Origin: Bigelowiella natans CCMP2755
Taxonomy: Eukaryota; Cercozoa; Chlorarachniophyceae
Length of the DNA: 64,000 bases
Direction of reading: 5' to 3'
Assembly (NCBI GenBank): GCA_000320545.1
Contig: ADNK01000431.1
Span: 2,501-66,500, forward strand
This document shows positions 1 to 11,228 of the stretch, piece after piece. The notes beneath the pieces are model-generated. The model was not told the DNA's origin. It searched no databases and saw nothing but the letters and a program-made list of their open reading frames with translations. Position 1 is the stretch's first letter; each line of letters begins with the position of its first letter. A program made the translations under genes and the position numbers.

Positions 1-40
1 TTGCATATTACCTGTACGGGCTCCAGTGATGAGGATGATG

Positions 41-44
<4 letters not shown>

Positions 45-72
<28 letters not shown>
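45..72. repeat. (AT)n microsatellite
   Basis: About 14 uninterrupted AT dinucleotides, read directly from the sequence. Confidence 0.95.
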
Positions 73-75
<3 letters not shown>

Positions 76-720
76 ATCTACAAACAAACAACGCTCTTTC
101 TCATCTCTGAGAATCACTTGAAACCGAATTGTATTTCCACACACTTACATATACTCGCTCACACTGGACGATCCAGCTCTGTGCTTGTTGGTTGGTAGCT
201 GTATGCCACCGTTATGCTTCATTACAAAGCTGTGGGATGAGGCCTTAGTTAACTGCTAGCCTCGCTCAAAGATAGTTACATGGGTCTGCTAACAAAGAAA
301 ACACACTTCTGCACACCAGACGAGCATGCTTGCCATCTTGCACGTGCGTATGGGTGAATGCTTCTCTAGCCATCAATGCTAGAATGCCATGCTGATTGAC
401 ATCTACAATCTGTTGCCAAAATGCATGCTGTCTAGCTGTCATGCAATAACTGATGCCTAGATCTAGAGATGCATGTATAGCATCTCATCTTTGGATCAAG
501 AGCACATTACCACACGCATGTGCTCAGCAACAGCACGTACGTCTCGATCAACATGCTAGCATGTCTATTTGTGTCGTGTCACTGCACATCTAGACATGCA
601 CGCATCTAGCTTGACGTACATCACTAGCTTGTGGCGTGTGTCTGTTGTTTGCCAAAAAATGCACATGCTGCTCTGGCTAGCTGGTGCTAGTATAGCTAGA
701 GTAGCTATGAGCTACATTAT

Positions 721-762
721 GAGACGGATGTTTTCTTGTATATGAGACGGACTAGCGGATGT
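721..762 (-). mobile_element. Tiny LINE 3'-end insertion with 14-bp target duplication
   Basis: The 42-bp segment begins GAGACGGATG, identical to the terminal bases of the full LINE at its 3' end (around 59759, minus orientation), and contains a second TATGAGACGG. It is flanked by the direct repeat ATGAGCTACATTAT at 707-720 and 763-776. The flanking duplication plus shared terminus suggest an extremely 5'-truncated copy. Assignment rests on a short match, so it is tentative. Confidence 0.45.
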
Positions 763-1189
763 ATGAGCTACATTATAGAACATCATTGTGCGCCTATACT
801 ACAGTCTAGCTAGCTAGCTAGCTAGCTGTAGCTGGCGGCTATAGCAGTGCGCTAGAGTGGGCATATGGAATCAAATCTTGGGCTTGATATTATGAAGCAC
901 TGTGCTCATGTGCTTGTGTGCATGATGCATACTGGCTCCATGGTCAAGCAAGTTTACTGTTGCATAGAAAGAATCTAGATATCCAAAGTGCTCGCTCTGC
1001 AAATCCAGGTCTGTTCAACAAACCCACATGACTGTCTGTCACATAAACAATTAGCTAGAAAATATCATTTATTTGTGTCATGTGAATGAATTGTTTGACG
1101 TGCGTGCGATGCTCAAAGTTGCATATGCTACACACATGCTTGCAGCGTTTAGTCCTTCTCCACTATTGGCCATTGCCACTTTTCCAACA

Positions 1190-2178
1190 CTATTCTGGAA
1201 GTACAGGCTCATACTTTTTCGAGGATCCACAAGAAGCACACGTTGTCGACACAGCACCACCAACCCCTCCTAGAAATGCTCCAGCTGCTACTGGAGCTAC
1301 AACAGCGATAGTGCTACTCCCTAGCCAGTATCCGAAAGGACCTGCAACAGCTGCACCGAGCATTCCGCCAACCATTACAGGCATCGCAAGCGCCGCAGTC
1401 GTGGTTTTAGAGTAGTCCGGTGTCTTCTGCGAATGTTCTGTATCATCTTGTGGTTGATAGTGATCTGTACTTTCCTGGGGTTCCTCTAAAATGACTCCCT
1501 CTGCCTCGAAGTCTTCATTCGTCTCGTGAAATTCCACGTCGGCTAAGGGGTGGACAACCCTGGAGGTTTTGTCATGTCTTCGAGAATTTGTCAGGCTGAT
1601 ATTGGTATAGCTCGTCTCGAGATCTTCCTTTGCTCTACGCCTTGAAGCTTCGAATTCGGCTTCATCCGATCTGGTGGTGTATGCGGCATTTGTCTTCTCC
1701 GGCTGCTGTTGTGATCCTGCAGTCTCCATTGCACCAGCAACCATGTATGCTTCATTTTCGTTTCTTAGCTTGTTTTCCTTTATTAGTGATACCCCGGGAT
1801 CTAGTTTCGAGGGAAATCGTGGTGGTTTGACTGGAGCTAAGAATTCTCCATCCTCAATTTCACTCACTGTGAAAACACGAGTGCTACCGCTGCCGCTTGG
1901 AGCGTTAAAGTTCAGACGCCAACGGAGGCCTGTGTCATCGACCACTACAAGTTCGTAAGGCATCATCGCTACCAATTTTTTCGTCTTTGGGGTCCAAATA
2001 TGGCCTGAATATGCGGGAAATAAAAATCAGGTTTTCGACTACCGGGACAGTGGAAGAGAAGAATAAGGAAAGTACCTTGAGGAATATGCGCTTTCTCGAG
2101 AAGAGAGCCCGTCTTTGTCCACAATTCTGCTCGCACAGGGGCGGATTCATCGTTCTGTATGCTTAGCTTAGAACCCAT
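1190..2178 (-). CDS. Putative N-myristoylated glycine-zipper protein
   Basis: Two exons (2178-2076 and 2004-1190) join in phase across a GT-AG intron to encode about 305 residues. The N terminus MGSKLS fits an N-myristoylation signal (Gly2, Ser6), so membrane anchoring is likely. The middle is hydrophilic and acidic, with many Glu, Asp, Ser and Gln. Near the C terminus (roughly residues 230-285) lies a Gly/Ala-rich hydrophobic stretch with motifs such as GGMLGAAVAG and GAFLGGVGGAV, typical of glycine zippers that insert into or oligomerise in membranes. A short tail with CASCG and KK ends the protein. I recognise no named family and assign no function. It lies head-to-head with the CDC123-like gene. 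The start is the first Met that gives the acylation motif. Confidence 0.7.
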
Positions 2179-2810
2179 ACTTTTTTTCTTGCGCCTCCCT
2201 TCACTGTGGGTTCGTCACTATGTTCTTGGGTTTTGACACGGACGTGTACGGAGGGCAGGTGGAGGAAAGTGTCCTCAATTCACACCCTGCGACATAAAAT
2301 ATTGCCTTTTTCGGCTAGAATTCGCATTTTCGTTGAAAGCACGTGCTGCGTCAGTCAGAGAAGGGGATAGATTTCGAGGAGTGCGTCTTCAGAAAGGGCA
2401 TAGGGCTGGAGGGAAATGCCTTGCGTTCTCGCTAACGTCTAATTGTGGAACGTCCTTCGGAAAATTCCTGGAAAAGACTACCCTGGCTTCAATCTTCGAA
2501 AATGGAAATCAATTAAGAAACTACGACAAAGGATATTGGAAAGAAAGAGGTAAGAGATCTCCTCTGAAAGAGGAGATCTCTGGGTTCCGATAATACGAGA
2601 TCTGGGCTCCGTTCGTGCCCGAGCAATGGCGTTCCATGACAGGAATTGGCTCTCGAAAAAAGAGGTTTGATAACTATACCGGCCTGCCTTTCTACATGAT
2701 TTGGTTGTCCTCCCTCTCACATGATTTCTTGGTTGGATAGATTCTGTCGCGTGGGATCACGGAGCAGCACGTTGCGAGCTACAGGTTGAATCAATACCGG
2801 AAAAGTCGCC
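2179..2810. promoter_or_regulatory. Head-to-head spacer with TGCGACA and a perfect hairpin
   Basis: This region separates the divergent gene starts at 2178 (-) and 2811 (+). It contains TGCGACA at 2288-2294 in the context CCTGCGACATAAA, matching the motif found in the other divergent spacers. It also holds a perfect inverted repeat with 13-bp arms at 2553-2565 and 2569-2581 and a GAA loop. No GCTAGC words or long microsatellites occur. An open frame at 2333-2593 has no recognisable content and is probably leader sequence. Confidence 0.5.
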
Positions 2811-3950
2811 GTGAAGACGTGGGTGCCATTGCTGGGAGACATCACGTTCAGAACGATCAGCTTAGATTTAAGCTTTGAGGAAGCCTGCGCTCTAAAAAGC
2901 GCATGCTCGAGATACAATTCGATGCAGCTGGAGCGAAGAAGGAGAGCCACAGCCGACAACAAAGATGGCGACGACGGAGGAACCCACGACGCGCGGAAAT
3001 TATTCCTCGAATCAAAGGTCTTAGTCTCCCTGGCGGAGAGGATTGACAAAGTTATCAGTGAGGGAAAGTTCGGCCAAAAAGCGTTCATGGCAAAGCTCGA
3101 CACAAGATCTCCAAAGGACGCTCTGACCTACAATTCCAACGTTATACGATATAGAAGACTCGTCGAAGGCGAGTTCGATTGCATATCCTCGCTGTATTTC
3201 TTGCTCAGCAGTTTCTCCAAAACCATGGAGGAGGCAATGACTAGGGAGATTACTCTTGGGTTCATTCGTGCTCAAAACAAGGCGCTGAAGCTGCGGTCAG
3301 GGAGTGATCTGGTACAGCTGTTCATCCGCTCATTTCGTATTCAAGAGGACCTTGGCACCTGCATGTGGTATGGAGAGGAGCACTTCGAGGCGCAGATAGT
3401 ATTGAGGGAGTGGGACGAATAGGCTTGCGCGCACCCTGAGGCGGAATTCAGATGTTTCGTGTACAAGGGCCATCTTACAGCCGCGACACAATATTTTTCG
3501 AGCTGCTACTTTCCAGAATTACATGCAAGGAGGGTAGAAACGGCGGAGAAGATCGCTTGCTTCTTCGAGAAGAAAGTAAAAGAAAAACTAGCCGACACTT
3601 ATGATAGCTACGTTATCGATTTTCTCGTGGACATGGGTAGTGCCTGGAACAAGGCCGCTCGGTCAACAACGGACGCAAAGAAGAAATGCGCGCAAGAACG
3701 AACTGAAGAGAGCATCAGGGTCATAGAGCTCAACACGTACGAATCGTACACGGGATCGGGACTCTTCTCGTGGCGACAAGATAGACAATTACTTATGCAA
3801 GGGCCGTATGAGCTCCGGGTGGTTGAGAAGCCCACGCGGGTGAAAGTCGAAGATGTCGTCGCTAAGAAATGGGTCCCTTTCGTTGAAAACTACGTGAGAA
3901 ATAGAAAAAATCTTGCTTTACAACAGTCGTTGATGTTCCTGATTGCCTAG
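2811..3950 (+). CDS. CDC123/D123-like ATP-grasp protein with in-frame TAG
   Basis: CDC123 is an ATP-grasp-fold assembly factor for translation initiation factor eIF2. The family hallmarks are visible: TRSPKDAL near residue 104, then VLREWDE followed by PEAEFRCFVYKG and a downstream AATQYF. These stand in one reading frame, but a TAG at 3420-3422 lies exactly between VLREWDE and ACAHPEAEFRCF, and the frame stays open on both sides to 3950. The gene is therefore a recent pseudogene, uses readthrough, or has a sequence error. The first clear codon is GTG at 2811, preceded by a stop 15 bases upstream, so an upstream exon supplying an ATG is possible. No other introns are evident, unlike its neighbours. 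It is convergent with the galactonolactone dehydrogenase gene. Confidence 0.75.
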
Positions 3951-4154
3951 AGGAGCAACTCTGTTTCTTAAATTCGTGTACAGTGTTCCGCGCCACCCAT
4001 CCTAGCCTTGCATGCATGATCGCACGAAATGATTTATGAATGGTGTAATAATCGTGAACATGGAACGAGTGAACATGATTGATGATCAACCATGCACGCA
4101 ATCACAATAAAGCTCGTCACATATGTGCATCTACATGTATTGTCGTCATGATAG

Positions 4155-4276
4155 ACATAGCAGCAGAAACCAAAAAAAATAATTTAAGCACTGTAGCCGC
4201 AACTTTGCACAGTTACAAACTAGGATGACAATTGAAAAAAACTAATGTAATAATTACATCCGTCTTTTATATGTTA
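4155..4276 (+). mobile_element. Degenerate LINE 3'-end fragment
   Basis: Read on the plus strand, the segment matches the end of the LINE ORF2 and its 3' tail: shared blocks GCAGAAACCAA, CTGTAGCCGC, TTGCACAG, AGGATGAC, ATTGAAAAAA and ACATCCGTCT occur in the same order. In the full element these encode the last ~28 residues of ORF2 and the short 3' untranslated region. The copy has several substitutions and a small deletion, so it is an old, 5'-truncated insertion. Confidence 0.7.
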
Positions 4277-4479
4277 CATACGAGCTTGCCACATATCTAG
4301 AAAAGTGCATGCACGCGTCTGACATATGCAGGCTGCGCTAGCTGCGCCCCCCAGCAACAAAAGAGCATTCGCTATGAAATAAAGCGTTACACACATGTTC
4401 CATGTGTTAAAGTGCTTTGTGAATGGATTTTAACTTTTATACTTTTATGTTTATGTGTGCGGGCTGTATCAACATCGAC

Positions 4480-4484
<5 letters not shown>

Positions 4485-4513
<29 letters not shown>
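4485..4513. repeat. (CA)n microsatellite
   Basis: An uninterrupted CA run lies just past the 3' end of the galactonolactone dehydrogenase coding region. Confidence 0.95.
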
Positions 4514-4518
<5 letters not shown>

Positions 4519-4540
4519 AGATAATATGTCGGCCTCGTAC

Positions 4541-4930
4541 CTAACCCTTGAAAGGGAACGCCTTGTTTATTACATCGTTAGCGCAGATGTTTTTCGGATC
4601 TAGCTCCCATCTCAAAGCATTAAATAGAGGCACCGGATAACGACGAGCAAGCCACTTTTGGTCTGCTTCTAGTGCCTGTTGTTAAAATATGAAAATCATC
4701 CTTATTTTCTCTCATTTTTGCATGCTTTCATCACACATCGTCGCTGCGTTTCTTCTTCTTCTTCTTCTTTTCCGAGTATTCATGTACTATCTGTGCGCCT
4801 TTACTTTCACCTTCGCATCGGTTTTTGCCGGCATCTCAATTTTGCCCCAGTGCGGGTATATGTCTGACTTCATCCTCCCGCCGACCTTGCGATTGTTTGA
4901 TGACAAATTTGAACGCACACACAAACACAT

Positions 4931-4966
<36 letters not shown>

Positions 4967-5120
4967 CCTAACTGCAATGGTTCTCAATTTTTATACCTCC
5001 CTCACCAACTTGATGTAGTCTTGAAAATGGCTTGTAATGCTACCAGGGGAGAAGAAGGAAGGAAGGAAGGAAGGGGGGATTAGAACGAGTAGCGCGTAAG
5101 CTTTTACAAGAGAAGTAGGG

Positions 5121-5155
<35 letters not shown>

Positions 5156-5409
5156 TGTGTGAAGCAAATCTAAATTTGAAAGGCATCGTAGTTATACTCT
5201 TAGAATCGTAAGTACTGGTTTTCATCCTGCATCATCATCCTGCATCATCATCCGCATCATTATCATCATTATCATCACCATTATCTTTATCATCATCATC
5301 ATCATCATCACCCGTTCCTCACAGTTGGATCCGACACCGGTAAGTACATTATCACACCAACCCTAGCGACGAAAATCAAATAGTGCAATCTCAGGAAGAT
5401 AATCCATAC

Positions 5410-5445
<36 letters not shown>

Positions 5446-5586
5446 GTATTCTCTCATTTTCCCTAGCCCCCCCCCGCACCAGCAGAAGACATCATCCATG
5501 TTTGCAGATGCTGCTGGGGACATCCGCGATTTCGATGCCTGCGTTACACAAGAGAAGAAAGAAGAGGGGGGGAGGGAGAGAGAGAA

Positions 5587-5643
<57 letters not shown>

Positions 5644-5696
5644 AGAAAGCGAGAAAGATCCGTGAGAGAAGACCCACGATGAGCACATCTACACTG

Positions 5697-5732
<36 letters not shown>

Positions 5733-6187
5733 CAAGTGTGCGAATGAAGGAAGAATTATACCAACCCGAGTCCAGCGCTGCTCAATGGGGCATGGCGCAG
5801 GAAGTTTTCGGCTCTCAATTTCGTCTAGAAGGTCGACCACAAACGCCACATCCTGGCTCTTTGCATCAACAGTGCGGTCATCCTGTATTGTCGTACGTTA
5901 CGCGTGTTACACACACACACACACACATACAATCACAAACATATAAGCACCAACACACACGACACACGCACACACGCAAACACACGCGCAACCACACGCA
6001 TGCAGTACTTCCATGCACGCACAGTAGCACCGACCTTCTGGACAGGTTTCAACGGATGCTCCAGAGTACCTGTAGGAAAGCACACCTACACAACAACAAA
6101 GCGCATTTGCACGTCAAAAAAACAAAAAAACAACAGCAATAAAACCAATAAATATAAATACAAATATTTCTCCGACTGCGTGCGCGC

Positions 6188-6230
<43 letters not shown>

Positions 6231-6413
6231 GTACCTCATACACTAACTGCTCGCCTCCACAGTCGAATTGGAGCATCTCTGAGGAATCTCCAACCACACG
6301 TCCTCCCGAGTTCTTCCAGAACTTTGCTTCCGCACTGTGTATCATTCCACGACAATCGAGCAGCATAACCGGGATTTGATGATGTTGTTGGCACACGCAC
6401 AGTCACACACAGA

Positions 6414-6453
<40 letters not shown>

Positions 6454-6634
6454 CATTAGATGTGTTGTATAATTATTTGTTAGCAAATATGTAGTAGGTT
6501 GATAGCGACCGATTAACGTTGATGATGTGGTTCGTGTCGAGGGCGTTGAACTTGAGCAGCCAATCACGGCATTCCGCGAAATTCAGAGAGCCTAAGCATG
6601 GCGATGCGATGACGATGCGGAGCACGATGAGTAC

Positions 6635-6667
<33 letters not shown>

Positions 6668-8359
6668 AACGAGAAGGAGGAGAAGCATAGTGATGACTAT
6701 GACATGTGGTGGATAATAATAATACACATAACGACGACGATACGAGCATTGACAAAAGCGATTTTGGAAAGGTTTGCTCTTGCCCGAACACTGTCTCCAT
6801 CTTCCTCCTCCTCCTCCTCCTCATCATCATCGTCATTATCATCATGATTGTCATCGATAACATCAGCAACATGAGAAGGTAGAGGAGGAGGAGGAGGAGG
6901 AGGAGGAGAGGGAGAAGAAGTGCTGCTATACGACCAACGAGGTCCACATCCAGTCCCAGCTTTTCACTAGTTTTTTCATCAATGCGTTTAATGCCTTTGA
7001 TAAGTGATAGATGAAGAGGAAAGAAAGGATGCTAACTGTCATGATTCTATTCAATGCTGTGGGAGGAGAGAGAGGAGAGAGAGAGAGAGAGAGAAAGAGA
7101 AAGAATATATTTTTTGTTTCCCATGATGACGATGATCGTCATCATTATCATCATCAAATCGTCATCAGTGCCACCTCTCAACCCCCCCCTCATGCATTTC
7201 CTCACTGTGTATCAGAAGGTCCCTAAGAGGAGCTACTCGACGGTCCTCTTCTTCCTCGCTGATCTCTTCCCCTGTTATAGGCAGAGCATTGTCATATCCG
7301 CACTTAACGATGAAAACGAGATGAAAAAAAAGGAACATTTTTTTTTAAAAACAAACTCTATCGACGGAAAACATGGGAGGATTTTGGTCCCAATGAACAG
7401 CCGAGCAGGCCAGAAAGCCGTCAGCGCTTTCGCTGCGATTTGTGCTTTTCGAGTGGAATTGCAGTGCTCTTGTGTTTGAGAGCTTGGCGAGAAAGTACAA
7501 GAAAAGTGGCCTTTGATTACTTGTACACCCACACACGCGCGCGCGCGCGCGTGATCTCGAGTGCTATGTGACAACACGTATACACACTTACCAATGAGTC
7601 CTTTTGGCTTCGATGTTGGGTTATTCGTTACTACCACCACCGTTTCTGAGAAATAATACATGATCACCATCCATCAATAAGGCATGGCGACGACAGCACC
7701 ATCGTCAGCAGGAACAACACATTCTTTCTACTGCTACTACTGCTACCTGTGTAGGGCAGCCACATGTATCTTATGTGCTTGTTGTTCTTGAGCCACTCTT
7801 TATGATTCTTAACGACATCCTGGCGTGATGCTGTAAACGTGTGCTCTTCTAGATCGTGCTGCTTCACGCATCTATGCAGTTGCAAACATATGTGTGTATG
7901 CATTAGTATGTTTATTTTATGTATAAACGTCAAAGCTAGAGGGCACCGATGAGGCTTCTTTTTGTCTCTACTACCGACGTAGTGCCGCACATCCTCAAAA
8001 CCCACAAAGCCAATTGAAATCTACCCCTCCTCCCCTCTGAACAAAGGAGATGGGAACAACGAATCCATGACGTAATATCGATGTCCCATGTCATCATCAT
8101 CATCATCACCACTATCATTATTATCTTCGTCATTGTCATCATCCTCGTTATCATCATCTACACATTATACTTACTGTAGCGTCACTTCAGCGACAACACC
8201 GAAAGCGCCGAGACCCACCTTGAGTGCATCTAACAACTAATTGGTCGATGGGAAACGAGGAGAGGAAGAGGGGGGCGGGGGGGGGAAAGAGGAAGATAAA
8301 AAGAAAATGTTAAATCGATTATATGGCAATGAAAGTATTGTGTGTATGTGTGTGCGTGC

Positions 8360-8418
<59 letters not shown>

Positions 8419-9401
8419 TGTACTTGAGGGGCAGAGTCGCGTGAGACGTCCAATACGCCTCTTCCGGGAGTCACGAGCTTCATCGCCACAACTATGGAAA
8501 GATTGCATGTTCTCACACAAACATTCGTGTGTACACAATCAAAGCACGTGTGTTTGTTTGATTTGTAAGGAGGGAGGAGGAGCTCTACTACCGGTGTCGT
8601 CTAAAGGTGGAATCGCAGCCCCCGTGCCATGCGCACCAGCCTGCACGAAACCTTAGCAGAAGAAAAGACGGGAGGAGGGAAGGGGGAGGAGGAGATCAAC
8701 ATAACCATGAGCAACGATTACCTGCTGTCTATCTGAGTGCATCCTTCCTCCCTGCTTTCTTGCTATTTACGCTGCTCCCAACTGCTACTATTACTATTTC
8801 CACTAACTACTGCTAGTGGTCGGGGGAGGAGGAAAAGGAGGAAGAGGAGGAGGAGGAGGAGGAGGAGGAGGAGGAGTACCTCCTATTTCTTGCTCCTTTA
8901 TAGACGCATAGTTCATGAGCGTCAGCCTGAGAGTAGGCGTGTGCGTGTGAGACAGAATTCATTACTTTTGGATAAATAACAGTACAACAACAACAAAGCT
9001 CTTTCCTTGTTCGTAGGGGACTTTGTTACCGTCTTCTGGTATTTCTTCTTCTTCTTCTTCATCATCATCTTCATTATTATCATGATCCTAATCCATACTC
9101 ACCCGTATGGCTTTAAGGCATCCACCAATTCGGAGACTCTCATTCCAGCTTGCACGCGCACCTGCCAACATATATGTTAATATTTGACTGATGTGTGTCT
9201 GTGTGCGTGTGTGCTCTGCTAATACTACTGTCATCTTCTTCTCGTTCCCTGCGCTGTTTTCGAGGAAATCTTCTTCTCATGGGAAACACCATCATCACCT
9301 GCATCTTTTCCTCATCCACAAACAATAAATTGTTCATCTTCGAGAGATTCACCATTCCTGTGGTGGTGACGATGGTAGTGTAATGGTTGGTTTGCGGTAT
9401 A

Positions 9402-9434
<33 letters not shown>

Positions 9435-10403
9435 TGTATTATGTGTATAGCCTTCCTCAATCCATCCGCTCTGCCAACCCCCTCCCTCTCCCAAAGACTG
9501 CTGTAATGATGTGTTGAAGATATGCTGCTGCTCGACTCGACTCCCACCCTTTTCGGAAAATGCGATGCCATTAGGAGATATCCCCCCCCCCACTGGACGT
9601 AGGGGTGTTCCGCTTTCGTGACACTCCTTCACGAGGCTCTCAAGCTCCTCCAATGTTTCAGGCTGATCGTAAGAGCAGGAAGTAATGGTAAACAATCATA
9701 TTCATATCAAACATGCTTTACGGGGAGGGATGAAGGATGAAAATCAGCAGAGAAAGGTGTAAATATGCGACAGAACGAATGCTTGGAGTGCTGCGTGAAA
9801 GCTGTATGAAAGCTGCACTAGCACCTGATAAAGCATCCCCGTAACGTTATGCGTATTTGACCAGTTAGCAATCTTCGTCTCCTATTCATTAGTTGACAGC
9901 GACAAAAGTCAAAATCGGGATGTGCGGTGAAAAGGAGGGGGGGGCGTGTTGGATGTAAATCACAATTTTCAATGTTCCATCATAGCTCAAACGCTCCGGA
10001 AAAGAGACCGACGATTTCGCCTCTCGACAAGTATACATTCTATAATCACGGAGCGAGAGGGGGTAGATTTAGCTTTATACTACAACTCTTACTACTCCTT
10101 ATATTGTCGCTACCTTTCCCTTCACTGTTCGGACTGGGCCTTCAGCATTTGCAGGGAGTAGTAGCCATCCGCATCCTGCAAGAAACAACCACCGACACAC
10201 ATATGTAAATATATCTGTGCTCAAGACTCCTGCATTTTAGAACACTCACCTGCGATGGCGGCGGCTGCAGTCGCCGCTGCCACTGTCCTGGCACTCTGAA
10301 TGCTGAATCTATTACTCGTTGGCGAAAAGAATATTGACGTGACTCGCACTCGCTCAATTCTTCGCCGAGCGGAATTGCCGCAGCCTTGGAAGAATCGTTT
10401 CAT
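4541..10403 (-). CDS. GLDH: L-galactono-1,4-lactone dehydrogenase
   Basis: This mitochondrial flavoenzyme oxidises L-galactono-1,4-lactone to ascorbate and passes electrons to cytochrome c. About fifteen small exons carry the family sequence in order: an Arg/Ser-rich presequence (MKRFFQGCGNSARRR) with an Ala-rich stretch; PETLEELESLVKECHESG and LRPVGGGISPNG (9692-9550); VNLSKMNNLLFVDEEK; LTLMNYASIKEQEIGG (near 8930-8880); GAHGTGAAIPPLDDT (near 8640-8595); MKLVTPGRGVLDVS; LEEHTF with KHIRYMWLPYT (7860-7750); FWKNSG with MLQFDCGGEQ (near 6300); LPAPCPIEQRW (near 5800); MYLPVSDPT; HWGKIEMP; and a final exon with LDPKNICAND ending at TAG 4541. Ile stands where animal gulonolactone oxidases have the FAD-linking His, so FAD should be non-covalent as in plants. 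Introns are crowded with CA, GT, GA and AT microsatellites. Exact exon limits are approximate. Confidence 0.93.
4935..5153. repeat. Intronic (CA)n and (GT)n cluster
   Basis: A CA run at 4935-4964 and a GT run at 5123-5153 lie in two neighbouring introns of galactonolactone dehydrogenase. Confidence 0.9.
5415..5731. repeat. Intronic (AT)n, (GA)n and (CA)n cluster
   Basis: An AT run at 5415-5443, a GA tract at 5574-5637 and a CA run at 5700-5731 surround the small exons encoding the SRMSPAASANMDDVF and LPAPCPIEQRW segments of the dehydrogenase. Confidence 0.9.
6191..6447. repeat. Intronic (CA)n and (TA)n
   Basis: A CA run at 6191-6228 and a TA run at 6415-6447 flank the exon encoding MLQFDCGGEQ. 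An ATG-triplet run follows at about 6637-6666 in the next intron. Confidence 0.9.
8350..8413. repeat. Adjacent (GT)n and (GA)n tracts
   Basis: A GT run passes directly into a GA run inside a dehydrogenase intron. A G-rich stretch with runs of nine or more G lies just upstream (8268-8286), and an AGG-triplet run lies at about 8850-8876. Confidence 0.9.
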
Positions 10404-11228
10404 GATCTCGCCCTATCTATTTCGTTCTCCCTCTCTCTGCTGTTCCTGCGTTTTCCTGCTCTCCTTTGTGCTCTATGGAGTTTCCACCACGGACCTGTAG
10501 TATGGCACGAAAGCATAAACGAGAAATGTTCAGGAATCACACGATATGGTGGTCGAAACTATCGAGGAGTGAGTCGAAAATATCATGGATAAAGAGCGGG
10601 GGCAGCAAAGCAAGCCAACTTTACGGAGGTTCAAGGACGCTCAGAACGTGCGAAAGAACGAACGATAGCGTGTCAAACTCTCCATAATCTACCGTCCACC
10701 GAAACCTCCCCGGCAATAGATACTGTTGACATTTCACAGAGGATTGCAAGCCGGGGAGAGGGCAGGGCTGGCAATGCGAGCTGGGAGGAGCAAGGTTGGG
10801 GTGCTTGGCTCACGTGTCGAAATTTGTGGCCGTTCGGCCGCCGGGACCTAATTAGAGAAGAAACAGTATGCATTTATTCCCTACGACAACTTTCCATTCC
10901 CTTTTTCCCTGAAATTGATGCCGTAGGCACGAAAGTTTAGGTAAAATCGAGAAGATCTCTGAGGAGGTACTGGAAAGAACGGGGGGTATCTCGAGATTTC
11001 TCGAGACTCTGCAACATCTCAAAAAGCATCCTATTGTGGATCTGCGACAACAGGAAAGTACTCTTTTACTAGATGTTTACGACGCCGGGAACCTCCGTTC
11101 ATTGGTGAATCGCAAGATCTTTCTAGGAAAAAGCTAAAATTACGCTCAATTTATTCAATGCGTCATGATATTTACCCAAAATATCTTTGCCTATCCCCTG
11201 CGATTCTCTCCCACAATAAATCGGCAAA
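10404..11228. promoter_or_regulatory. Head-to-head spacer with TGCGACA
   Basis: This separates the divergent starts of the dehydrogenase (10403, -) and the signal-anchored protein (11229, +). It contains TGCGACA at 11043-11049 in the context TCTGCGACAACAGG, and the short palindromic series ATCTCGAGAT/TCTCGAGA near 10988-11008. No microsatellites and no GCTAGC words are present. Confidence 0.5.

Larger units (their letters stand above)
1..1189. other. Gene-free, palindrome-rich spacer
   Basis: I see no gene here. After an (AT)n run at 45-72 the sequence is free of microsatellites and rich in GCTAGC, AGCT and GCATGC-like words, including an (AGCT)n stretch near 804-828 and one perfect 12-bp palindrome CATGCTAGCATG at 552-563. 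A 42-bp insertion at 721-762, flanked by 14-bp direct repeats, resembles the 3' end of the LINE at the right end of the window. The spacer abuts the 3' end of the minus-strand gene at 1190-2178, so at least its right part is gene-end flank. Confidence 0.7.
3951..4540. other. Convergent 3' spacer with LINE remnant
   Basis: This is the tail-to-tail spacer between the CDC123-like gene and galactonolactone dehydrogenase. It holds a degenerate LINE 3' fragment (4155-4276), a GCTAGC word near 4336 and a (CA)n run at 4485-4513 next to the dehydrogenase stop codon. No gene is visible. Confidence 0.6.

Noticed and set aside
3396-3422. A tiny GT-AG intron that would remove the TAG in the CDC123-like gene
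   Set aside because: The 24-base segment GTATTG...AATAG would also delete the conserved VLREWDE motif, and the other introns in the window are much longer.
5300-6400. Long open frames encoding poly-(SL), poly-(TH) or poly-(VC)
   Set aside because: They are translations of CT, CA and GT microsatellites inside dehydrogenase introns. The same holds for similar frames across the window.
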